From Methanolinea sp. (GTDB taxonomy: Archaea; Halobacteriota; Methanomicrobia; Methanomicrobiales; Methanospirillaceae): a DNA stretch of 64,000 nt. Below, piece after piece: positions 26,651 through 33,704 of the stretch. Location: positions 27,247 to 91,246 of the forward strand of contig JASEES010000005.1 in the NCBI GenBank assembly GCA_030019395.1, written 5' to 3'. The translations under genes were made by a program, and so were the position numbers. The notes beneath the pieces are model-generated. The model did not search any database. It was not told where the DNA came from and saw only the letters and a program-made list of their open reading frames with translations. Each line of letters opens with the position of its first letter. The stretch's first letter is position 1.

Positions 26651-28633
26651 TCAGATCCCGTCCGGGACGTAGGACGGCCACATGATCCGGATGGCTTCGA
26701 ACTTCCCGTATTGTGCGTCCATGTTCTTCGGATCCAGTTCAAGGGCACGATCGAAGGACTTGATCGCGTCCTGGATCCTGCCGGTTTTCACGAGGGCATA
26801 TCCCCTGTTGGACCAGGTCAGGGAGTTGGCAGGGTCTTTCTTCAGGAGCTTGTCGTAAACGGCAAGGGCCTTTTCATACTGGCCGGACCTGTAGTATGCG
26901 ACACCGAGGAAGATGAGGGATTCATCGGCATCAGGCATTGTTTTCTGGAGAACATCGAAGGTCCTGATCGCTCCAAGGTAGTCACCGGAAGCGATCTGGA
27001 TCTTGCCCCTTGCCACGAGCGCTTCGTAATTGGAAGGATCTTTTTCGAGGATTCGGGAAAGGGCGAGCTGGGCCTCACCCATGCGGTTCAGGATGACGAG
27101 TGCGGTGGCTTTCCGGAGGAGGAGCGTTGTATTCCATGAATCTGTCTTCAGCTGACGGTCCGTTATCCAGACTGCCTCCTCCCCCCTCCCGAGGGCCCTG
27201 AGCGCATAGACCTTGTACTGCCAGGCTGTCATGCTCTCCGGGTCGAGTTCGAGGACCCGGTCGAGGGCCGACAAGGCCTCTTCATTGTTCTTTGCCATAT
27301 AGAGGGCTATTCCCTTGTTCAGCCAGATGTCCGATGCATTCGGGTTGAGCGTGAGGGCCTTGTCGAAGTAGGGGATGGCTTTCTGGAACTCTCCCTTCTG
27401 GAGGAGAGCCATGCCCCCTGTTGACCATGCTAACGAATCCTTGGGATTCAGTCTTGTTGCCCTGTTGGCATCATCAAGGGCCTCGGTGAACCGGCCGAGC
27501 CTGTAATCGGCAAGGGCCCTATACGACCAGGCAGTGGCAAGGTCAGGCTGAAGGGTGGTAGCACGATCGAGATCACCGAGTGCGTCTTCTCCTTTTCCAA
27601 GGTTGAGGAGTGCAAAACCCCTGTTGGTATATGCGGCAGGGTTCCCGGGATCGATTGCGATTGCCTGGGAGTATGCAGAGACGGCATCCCCGAACATCCC
27701 CAGGGAATTGTAGGAAAAGCCCCTGTTGTTCCATGCAACTGCATTGTTTGGTTCAAGACTGATTGCAGTGCCGGATGCATCGAGCGATTCGTTGAAGCGA
27801 CCGAGGTTATTCAGGAGGAAGCTTTTGTGGACCCAGTACGTGGCATTGCCGGGTTCCAGGACCAGTATCCTGTCGATGGTGGACAGTGCCTCCTCCGTCC
27901 GCCCCAGTGCGGCAAGCACCTGGGCTTTTTTCGAGAGCACGGAGGTGCTGTCGGGGTCGATCCCGAGAGCCTGGTCATACGACGAGAGGGCCTCCCCGTT
28001 TCTCCCGAACCGGGAGAGGAGGTCTCCCCGGGCAACAGCGGCACTTGCAAGAGCGGGATCCATTGCAAGCGCCTGGTCGTAGGCACGGAGGGCTTCGCCC
28101 CACAACTGGAGTGCGACGAGGGTGTCACCGAGGTTCTTTGCTGCCGGTGCGTAGGATTCGTTTGTCCGGAGGGCTACAAGGAAAAACCTCCGGGCTTCAG
28201 GATATTTTCCCATGCGGGAATAGGCAATTCCGATACCGTTCCATGCGGTCGTCATATTAATATCGAGGGCGATCGCCCTGTCGTACGCCCGGGCTGCATC
28301 GTAGTTTTGGTCCATCGCGAGCAGGACATCGCCGAGGGCCACCCACCGGGGGGCAGAAGACGGGTCGAGTGCGAGTGACCGGTTCAATGACTCGAAAGCT
28401 TCGTTTTCCCTGCCCATGCGGTGCAGGGCTTTTCCGCGGCCTTCCCAGGCTTCAACATTTTCCCCGTTGATCGCGATTGCCCTGTCGAACAGCACAAGCG
28501 ACTGCTCGAGGTTCCCCTGCTCCAGGAGCCTGGCCCCCTCCCTGGCGAGATCGGCATCCGGGTAAGAGACGCAAGCCGCAAGAAAAGGGACGAGGACGAC
28601 CAGGACGGCGAGCAGCCAGGGAACTTTCTGCAT
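26651..28633 (-). CDS. Exported TPR-repeat lipoprotein
   Basis: A 660-residue protein. The N-terminus is a lipoprotein signal ending in LAAC with Cys21 as the expected lipidated residue, so it should be anchored outside the membrane. The rest is about 18 tandem tetratricopeptide repeats with a regular 34-residue period (W.. G.AL...G....A...Y..AL..DP). The repeats are close in sequence (for example WNNRGFSYNSLGMFGDAVSAYSQA), pointing to recent internal expansion. TPR superhelices bind proteins or peptides; the partner is unknown. It opens a minus-strand block of exported proteins running to 31878. Confidence 0.9.
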   Translation of the reverse strand: MQKVPWLLAVLVVLVPFLAACVSYPDADLAREGARLLEQGNLEQSLVLFDRAIAINGENVEAWEGRGKALHRMGRENEAFESLNRSLALDPSSAPRWVALGDVLLAMDQNYDAARAYDRAIALDINMTTAWNGIGIAYSRMGKYPEARRFFLVALRTNESYAPAAKNLGDTLVALQLWGEALRAYDQALAMDPALASAAVARGDLLSRFGRNGEALSSYDQALGIDPDSTSVLSKKAQVLAALGRTEEALSTIDRILVLEPGNATYWVHKSFLLNNLGRFNESLDASGTAISLEPNNAVAWNNRGFSYNSLGMFGDAVSAYSQAIAIDPGNPAAYTNRGFALLNLGKGEDALGDLDRATTLQPDLATAWSYRALADYRLGRFTEALDDANRATRLNPKDSLAWSTGGMALLQKGEFQKAIPYFDKALTLNPNASDIWLNKGIALYMAKNNEEALSALDRVLELDPESMTAWQYKVYALRALGRGEEAVWITDRQLKTDSWNTTLLLRKATALVILNRMGEAQLALSRILEKDPSNYEALVARGKIQIASGDYLGAIRTFDVLQKTMPDADESLIFLGVAYYRSGQYEKALAVYDKLLKKDPANSLTWSNRGYALVKTGRIQDAIKSFDRALELDPKNMDAQYGKFEAIRIMWPSYVPDGI

Positions 28634-28762
28634 CCATACACCATCGACTGCGCACCACTTAATGCATGCGGAAACACAGGGTTTGAGGGGTTATCCGGAG
28701 AGTTGGATCGTGGGAAAGGCGAAGAAAAAGAGAGATGGATGGATCAGGGAATCTCACCCGAT

Positions 28763-29548
28763 TCAATACCGGCGTACGCCTGACCCGTAGCTCATCGTCT
28801 TTTCGAAGGACTGGATGGTGCCTGAAGCGGTCGTCTTCTCGGATCCCATGATATCCATGGACTTGTTCAGGGAGTCTCCCCGTGCACTCTGCAGGTGCAT
28901 GCGGTAATATGCAGATGCCGTTCCCTGGCCCGCAAGGCTGATACTGTAGTCCATGGCGACCGGGACATCAGCTTTTGCTGCAACGTGCCTCTCGCTCGCA
29001 ATCGTCGTCATGGAGACTGATGTCCCGGAGAATGAACTTCCCATCTCGACGATGTTGCAGTATGCAGGGATCGTGTCACCTGAAGACGCTCCAAACGGAC
29101 ACAGGATCCTGTCCGACGCCGGAGAACCCATGCTGGCACCGTCGAGGGCAAGGCTCTCGCTCGAGATAACGCTGCCGTACGCATCATTGAAACTGACGAA
29201 ATCCAGCTGCCTCACTGACTTGAAATTATTCTGGTTCACAACCTGGTTGCCCGTGTCGAGGTCTGCCACCTTGTTGTATTCGACGTACCCGTTGTTCGCG
29301 TTCGTGGACTCGGAATACGACATGGTGGCCTGGCGCTCTGATGCGCTCAGGTACGTGTTGTCATCGAGAGCCCCGCTCGACTGCTGCCAGACGATGGAGG
29401 CTTCGTTCGAGAAAGTACCATACACGACAACGGAGGTCTCCGTGTGGATGGACTGCGTCTCGAACGTCGCGTTCATGGGGTCGTCTGCACTCGCATATCC
29501 CAGCAGGAAAAATGCCAGGAGAAGAACGAAGAGTCCTTTTTTTTCCAT
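28763..29548 (-). CDS. Secreted protein, family A (copy 1)
   Basis: A 261-residue exported protein with a signal peptide (GLFVLLLAFFLLGYASA) and no membrane anchor. I do not recognise the family, but it is clearly paralogous to the protein at 31096-31878: shared phrases include TSVVVYG, QLDFVSFNDAYG, CPFGASSGD, SSFSGTSVSMTTIASERHVA, EKTTASG and the final SGVRRY. Two conserved cysteines (CPFGAS and CNIVE) could form a disulfide outside the cell. Low Lys and high Ser/Thr/Asn content suggest a surface or secreted structural protein. It is in line with the half-length copy, the repeat protein and the other full copy. Confidence 0.8.
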   Translation of the reverse strand: MEKKGLFVLLLAFFLLGYASADDPMNATFETQSIHTETSVVVYGTFSNEASIVWQQSSGALDDNTYLSASERQATMSYSESTNANNGYVEYNKVADLDTGNQVVNQNNFKSVRQLDFVSFNDAYGSVISSESLALDGASMGSPASDRILCPFGASSGDTIPAYCNIVEMGSSFSGTSVSMTTIASERHVAAKADVPVAMDYSISLAGQGTASAYYRMHLQSARGDSLNKSMDIMGSEKTTASGTIQSFEKTMSYGSGVRRY

Positions 29549-29657
29549 GGATAAACACCTTGTTTCTCTGTATCGCGGAAATTGTTAAAGATTATTGACA
29601 TCTACTCCGATATTAACTTCTAAGTTTTTCATAGGGTGGGAAAAGGTATATTGTCGT

Positions 29658-30008
29658 TCAGGACCTGCCTGAACTCCAGTGGTATTCGATAAAATATTTC
29701 ATGATCGTTCCCGATGCAGTGGTCTGCTGGGAGAAGGAGACCGATTTCGATGCTCCCTGCATCGTTCCCCGCATGAACGATGTGGCAGTCCCGATACCGG
29801 CGATGTCTGCGCTGTAACTCGTTGTCACCGGTTTGAGAACACCCGAACCGACAAAGCGGTCCCCTGCAATCGTTGTCATGGAAACAGATTTCCCGGAAAA
29901 CGAACTGCCTGCTTCAAAAACATTGCAAAAATTACCTGCGTATGCTGCCGAAACGGTACTGACCGCGAGCAGGAGCAACAGCAATGCACCAGTTACTATG
30001 TATTTCAT
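29658..30008 (-). CDS. Short secreted protein, family A, C-terminal half only
   Basis: A 116-residue protein with its own signal peptide (YIVTGALLLLLLAVSTVSA) joined directly to the C-terminal half of family A (CNVFEAGSSFSGKSVSMTTIAGDRF ... QQTTASGTI). The first half, including the CPFGAS cysteine, is missing, and the SGVRRY end is replaced by HWSSGRS. A strong GGAGGAGGG ribosome site precedes the ATG and a TTTAAA element lies at about 30069-30075, so this is an expressed shortened paralog, not debris. Confidence 0.75.
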   Translation of the reverse strand: MKYIVTGALLLLLLAVSTVSAAYAGNFCNVFEAGSSFSGKSVSMTTIAGDRFVGSGVLKPVTTSYSADIAGIGTATSFMRGTMQGASKSVSFSQQTTASGTIMKYFIEYHWSSGRS

Positions 30009-30194
30009 TATCCCTCCTCCTTACATCACGTATGTGTATTTTTTGACTAGTATTTCCTTCACACTGCATTTAAATTTTTTCCACTTCCTGGTTGGATAAT
30101 GAGCTCACATCACAATATTAACGTGGTGCCCGAATGATTTCGGGATATTACACCTGAGATAACAAAGAAGGAAAAAGAAAATTTAACCTTTTAA

Positions 30195-30632
30195 TCAGGG
30201 AAAGCGAAAGGCGTCATCGAGCGTCTTTGCAGAGGAAGGTTTCCAGACAGGAAGTGTGAAGACATCCTCAAAAGTTTTTCCCGAGGACGGCATAATGGTT
30301 GGAGCCTTGAACACGTCATCGAAGGAGCTTCCCGAGGACGGTGTAATGGTCGGAGCCTTGAACACGTCATCGAATGTTTTTCCCGAGGATGGTGTAATGG
30401 TCGGAGCCTTGAACACGTCATCGAAGGAGCTTCCCGAGGACGGTGTAATGGTCGGAGCCTTGAACACGTCATCGAATGTTTTTCCCGAGGACGGTGTAAT
30501 ATTTGGTGCCGTGAACACATCGTCATATGTTTCTCCGGACGAGGGAGTCAGGTTCTCTAATAAGGCTGAAACGCTGTAGCCCGTCAGAACGACCAGACTG
30601 ATGAAAAGTACAAGAAATGCAATTTTTCTCAT
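30195..30632 (-). CDS. Exported small protein made of seven 17-residue repeats
   Basis: A 145-residue protein. A signal peptide or membrane anchor (RKIAFLVLFISLVVLTGYSVSA) is followed by seven tandem 17-residue units of consensus TITPSSGKTFDDVFKAP that fill the rest of the protein. Units alternate between GKTF and GSSF forms in the middle. No family is recognised. The ATG at 30632 follows a GAGGT ribosome site; an upstream in-frame start at 30701 would add a charged extension before the signal peptide. A TATA-like CTATAATAG lies at about 30673-30681. It sits among secreted family A genes; a role in the cell envelope is inferred from export and context only. Confidence 0.72.
   Translation of the reverse strand: MRKIAFLVLFISLVVLTGYSVSALLENLTPSSGETYDDVFTAPNITPSSGKTFDDVFKAPTITPSSGSSFDDVFKAPTITPSSGKTFDDVFKAPTITPSSGSSFDDVFKAPTIMPSSGKTFEDVFTLPVWKPSSAKTLDDAFRFP
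30205..30561 (-). repeat. 51-bp tandem coding repeat array (7 units)
   Basis: Seven 51-base units in frame with the repeat protein. The five central units are nearly identical; the outer ones are degenerate. Neighbouring central units alternate two versions, giving a 102-base higher-order period. This points to growth by unequal recombination or slippage. There are no spacers, so it is not CRISPR. Confidence 0.9.
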
Positions 30633-31034
30633 GGTGAACCTCTTGTTTTTATTTCTGCATTTTGTCATGCGTCTATTATAGTCTTTCCCCCTGACAGTCA
30701 TGCAGCCGTGTCCCTGTATGAGTGGTTCTGGTAATACCTTTCAGGAACCGGTTTAAGCGTGAGGGAGGAAAAGCGGGAGTATGCCTCACTCTCTGTCTGT
30801 TTTGATGACCTTGAAATCAATTTCTCTAAAGAGTAATCACCTTTCAGCTCTCAATTTTCAGTTTTTGGTTCCTGCAAGCAGCACGAGCAGGATTCCAAAA
30901 GCACGGAGCAATAATTCAGGTGTTCATAAAAGATCCACAAGCCGGGTGTATTCTCTTCTTTTGAAGAGTTCTTACCGTGTTTTCCAGAATTATCCGGATA
31001 TTCCGGGGAAGAGACAGATGGAAAAGAACAGAAA
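30633..31034. other. Intergenic region between repeat protein and secreted protein
   Basis: About 400 bases without a supportable gene. The promoter of the repeat protein lies at its low end. On the minus strand, 30858-30923 reads TPELLLRAFGILLVLLAGTK followed by a stop, which resembles an isolated C-terminal membrane anchor with no gene attached; it may be a relic. Confidence 0.4.
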
Positions 31035-31035
31035 G

Positions 31036-31068
31036 ATAAAAAAAATGGGAGGGGAGTTTTTCTCCCCC
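31036..31068 (-). terminator. Hairpin plus T-run terminator of secreted family A copy 2
   Basis: Read on the minus strand, a G-rich arm GGGGAG, a short A loop and CTCCCC form a stable stem (31051-31067), followed within a few bases by eight T residues (31037-31045). This resembles a bacterial intrinsic terminator and starts about 30 bases after the stop codon at 31096. Confidence 0.6.
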
Positions 31069-31095
31069 CTTTTTCAGGTCGCTCTACTGAAGATT

Positions 31096-31878
31096 TCAGT
31101 AGCGGCGGACACCGGACTGGTAGTTGATCGCCTTGCTGAAGCTGGTGATCATACCAGATGCGGTGGTCTTCTCGGAAGCGACGATGTCGAGCGACTTGTT
31201 AGCGGAGTCGTCTCCACGGGCCTCCTGGAAGTGTGCACGGTAGTAGGCGGCTGCAGTGCCCTGTCCGCTCAGGCCGACGCTGTAGTCAACGACGACCGGG
31301 ACATCAGCGGACTTGGCGACGTGCCTCTCGTCAGCGACCGTTGTCATGGAGACTGCGGTGCCGGAGAAGGTGCTGCCGACCTCGATGATGTTACAGAATG
31401 CCGGGAAGTCAGCTGAGGATGCACCGAACGGGCACAGGAACTTGTCAGCCGTGGTGGTGTTCATTCCTGCACCGTCGAGCGTGAGCGACTCGGCAGTTGC
31501 TACCTGGCCGTATGCATCGTCATAGGACACGTAGTCGAGCTGCTTGGTGGTCTTGTAGTTGTAGGTGTTGACTACCTTGTTTGCAGTGTCAAGAGCATTT
31601 CCAGCGTTGAACTCGGCATACCCGTTGTTGCCCTGGACGGACTGGGTGTATGCCATCGTGTACTGGACCTCACCATCGTCGAGGGATGCTCCAGTGATAT
31701 CCTGGTCGCTCATTGTCCACACGATGCTCTCTGCGTTGGTGAGTGCGCCAGAGACGACCACTGCAGTGCTCGTGGTGACTCCCTGAGTCTCGTATGTCTG
31801 GTTGACCGGTCTGTCTGCCATTGCCATGCCTACGGCGAGGAAGGCAAGGGCAAGGACCGCAATTGCGAATTTCTTCAT
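31096..31878 (-). CDS. Secreted protein, family A (copy 2), probably highly expressed
   Basis: A 260-residue exported protein with a clean signal peptide (KFAIAVLALAFLAVGMAMA). It aligns along its full length with copy 1 at 28763-29548 (SAESIVW-like, QLDYVSYDDAYG, CPFGASSADFPAFCN, SGTAVSMTTVADERHVA, SEKTTASG, SGVRRY). Codon choice is strongly biased to C-ending codons, the ribosome site is a full GGAGG, the leader carries a hairpin, and a strong terminator follows, so it is likely abundant. No membrane anchor or sorting tag is seen, so it is either released or bound to the surface layer non-covalently. Function unknown. Confidence 0.82.
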   Translation of the reverse strand: MKKFAIAVLALAFLAVGMAMADRPVNQTYETQGVTTSTAVVVSGALTNAESIVWTMSDQDITGASLDDGEVQYTMAYTQSVQGNNGYAEFNAGNALDTANKVVNTYNYKTTKQLDYVSYDDAYGQVATAESLTLDGAGMNTTTADKFLCPFGASSADFPAFCNIIEVGSTFSGTAVSMTTVADERHVAKSADVPVVVDYSVGLSGQGTAAAYYRAHFQEARGDDSANKSLDIVASEKTTASGMITSFSKAINYQSGVRRY

Positions 31879-31897
31879 TATGTTCCTCCTACATTTT

Positions 31898-31916
31898 ATG
31901 CTGATACTCTCAGCAT
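31898..31916 (-). promoter_or_regulatory. Leader hairpin of secreted family A copy 2
   Basis: Seven-base arms ATGCTGA and TCAGCAT around a five-base loop. A TATA-like CTTATGTAA about 27 bases upstream places the transcript start at the foot of the hairpin, so it would form the 5' tip of the mRNA just before the GGAGG site. Confidence 0.5.
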
Positions 31917-32148
31917 CAACCAGACATTTTGATCCCGGTTACATAAGAACTTTTCTCTCTTTTTCCCACCAATCGGGGTGTTTTTCAGAATAGGAAACAC
32001 CTGATTTCCCCGATTCCTGATATTGCCCGCCGTACAGGGTCGCAGGAGTATCGTCCGTTCCCGGGGGACCGGGGGAAGGGAAACGATTGCCGCCATTATA
32101 ACGGAGAAAAAGCAGGAATTGCATGGATTGGGGGACATTTCCATGACC

Positions 32149-32874
32149 TCACTTCCTTGCCACCGTGACGTATCCCGTGTGGCACACGCGGGTTGAGGGA
32201 CGCGTCCCCCTCGGGCCCCTCGCGATCTCCCTCCCGATGCACTCGTGTGCCGTCACTTCCGGAAAAAGTCCGCTCGCCGTATCCATGACGGTGAACAACT
32301 GCTCGAGGAACGGTGTATAACAGGCGAGGAATCCGCCCGGGACAAGGAGTGACCACGCGTGGCGGATGATGTCAGGCGAGACGTGGAGGTCGAGGTGCAC
32401 GACGTCGTAGGTGCCGGAAGCGTCGGCTACGTCACCGCAGACGACCTGCACGTTGGAGAGTTTCGCATCGGCAACGTTCTTTTCGGCCTGTCGGGCAAAC
32501 TCGGGACGGATTTCGTACGTCACGACTTTCCCGGCAACTCCCCCGAAGTAAATGGCGGCGATCCCACTCCCGGTCCCGGCATCGAGGACGCGGTCATTCC
32601 TGTTCATCCCGGTGCAGGCGATGACAAGGCCGATGTCCTTCGGGAGCATGGGTGCCCCGCTCCTGCTCGCACGGGCAAAGAAGTCAGGAGCCCGGGGAAC
32701 GAGGACGCGGAACTCCTCGCCGGTGTGCGTCCGCACAATGTCACCCGGGGATGCCGTGAGGAGTGCATCGAGGTCGAGGACGCCCCTGTCGGTGGAAAAG
32801 GAACCGGTCCCGGCCCGGACAAAGAACGTCCGCCCCCTGCCGGCAAGGAGGACGCGGTCGCCCGAATCAAACAT
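32149..32874 (-). CDS. trmI: tRNA (adenine-58-N1) methyltransferase, TrmI/GCD14 family
   Basis: About 241 residues. A small N-terminal beta domain (FDSGDRVLLAGRGRTFFV) precedes a Rossmann methyltransferase with the SAM motif VLDAGTGSGIAAIYFGG, acidic E in VVTYEIRPEF and DVVHLDLHVSP at motif IV. Archaeal TrmI makes m1A at positions 57/58 of the T loop. The ATG at 32874 overlaps the end of the NAC gene by eight bases (CATGTTTGA contains both), consistent with coupling; the longer in-frame extension runs wholly inside NAC and is rejected. Confidence 0.88.
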   Translation of the reverse strand: MFDSGDRVLLAGRGRTFFVRAGTGSFSTDRGVLDLDALLTASPGDIVRTHTGEEFRVLVPRAPDFFARASRSGAPMLPKDIGLVIACTGMNRNDRVLDAGTGSGIAAIYFGGVAGKVVTYEIRPEFARQAEKNVADAKLSNVQVVCGDVADASGTYDVVHLDLHVSPDIIRHAWSLLVPGGFLACYTPFLEQLFTVMDTASGLFPEVTAHECIGREIARGPRGTRPSTRVCHTGYVTVARK

Positions 32875-33211
32875 GTTCCGACAGCTGGATGATGGCGGCA
32901 GCGATGTCCCCGCCGGTACGGATGAGTGCATCCCGCGCCGCCTCGGGGCTGACACCGGCCTGCTCGGCGACCATCCTGACGTCTTCGTCAGGGATTTGGG
33001 GTGCTGCCGGTTCAAAGTGCGGGTTGCCCGTGATCTGGTAGGTGGTTATGCCCTGCATGGTCATGACGGCAACTTCCGCAGAGTCAAAGACATAATCACC
33101 CCTGCCGGTGGAGATGACGATTTTCCGCACGTCCTCTATCGGCTCGACCTGCATCCCCAGCTGTTTCATCATCTGCTTCATCTTTCTCGGGTTGATATTT
33201 CCCGGCATCAT
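32867..33211 (-). CDS. nac: Nascent polypeptide-associated complex protein (archaeal NAC)
   Basis: About 114 residues. The N-terminal NAC domain (NPRKMKQMMKQLGM, then IVISTGRGDYVFDSAEVAVM) is followed by a UBA domain at the C-terminus (PDEDVRMVAEQAGVSPEAARDALI). Archaeal NAC is a homodimer that binds ribosomes and emerging chains. The ATG at 33211 is preceded by GGGTG nine bases upstream; an upstream in-frame GTG at 33223 is possible. The upstream PUA reading frame continues about 116 bases into this gene. Confidence 0.92.
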   Translation of the reverse strand: MMPGNINPRKMKQMMKQLGMQVEPIEDVRKIVISTGRGDYVFDSAEVAVMTMQGITTYQITGNPHFEPAAPQIPDEDVRMVAEQAGVSPEAARDALIRTGGDIAAAIIQLSEHV

Positions 33212-33704
33212 GCGTCTTTGCACCCTGGCGTACTTTTACCGCTACACCGTAATTAAACACCAGCATCTCTGCCCCCGAGAGGACCGCCGTGCCCGTGGCA
33301 CAGAGCGCGTCATCGCCGGTGACAACCATGACCTCGTCGCCTGCCCGGATCTCCGGGTCTGCCGAGACGACATGCCTGCAGAAGACGTTCTTCCCGTCAC
33401 GGGCAAAATCCGCAACATCGGGGAGTATGCCGACCCTGTATGCAGGGGGCGGGATGACCTCCATGAGCCGGCGGGCACCGGCAATCCCGAGCGTCAGGCG
33501 CCCATCGGAGGCCCGGACTGTCGCAAGCCTCTGCCCCGACACCGGATCGAGGACCTGGCGGACACGCCCCGTCCGGGAGTAAACAAACGTGCAGCCATCC
33601 GGAAAGAGGCCGCGTCCCGCTCCTCTCCCGAACTGGTAGTCAGCAATGACCCTGACGCGGGCGAGCGAACTGCTCTCCGATGAGCTGGTTGACCCGTTCG
33701 ACAA
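33096..33704 (-). CDS. PUA-domain RNA-binding protein, overlapping both neighbours
   Basis: About 202 residues as drawn. The recognisable part (RVIADYQFGRGAGRGLFPDG ... LSGAEMLVFNYGVAVKVRQG) is an archaeal PUA protein related to the C-terminal part of archaeosine and pseudouridine enzymes, with no catalytic domain. No ATG is available near the expected start. A TTG at 33704 with GGAGG six bases upstream is the best candidate and lies 65 bases inside the DHH gene. At the other end about 38 charged residues after KVRQG lie in the out-of-frame NAC sequence, so they may not be native; a lost stop or a frameshift near 33215 is possible. Confidence 0.72.
   Translation of the reverse strand: MSNGSTSSSESSSLARVRVIADYQFGRGAGRGLFPDGCTFVYSRTGRVRQVLDPVSGQRLATVRASDGRLTLGIAGARRLMEVIPPPAYRVGILPDVADFARDGKNVFCRHVVSADPEIRAGDEVMVVTGDDALCATGTAVLSGAEMLVFNYGVAVKVRQGAKTHDAGKYQPEKDEADDETAGDAGRADRGRAENRHLHRQG

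Noticed and set aside
30205..30561. Regular 51-base repeats resembling a CRISPR array
   Set aside because: There are no unique spacers, the period is a multiple of three, and the repeats are translated in frame within an exported protein.
31053..31072. G/C run near 31060 as a possible recombination or quadruplex site
   Set aside because: It is better explained as the stem of the terminator after the secreted gene.
30781..31416. A 211-codon plus-strand frame covering the terminator and the 3' end of a secreted gene
   Set aside because: Its second half is the complement of the secreted gene and its first half has no coding character or ribosome site.
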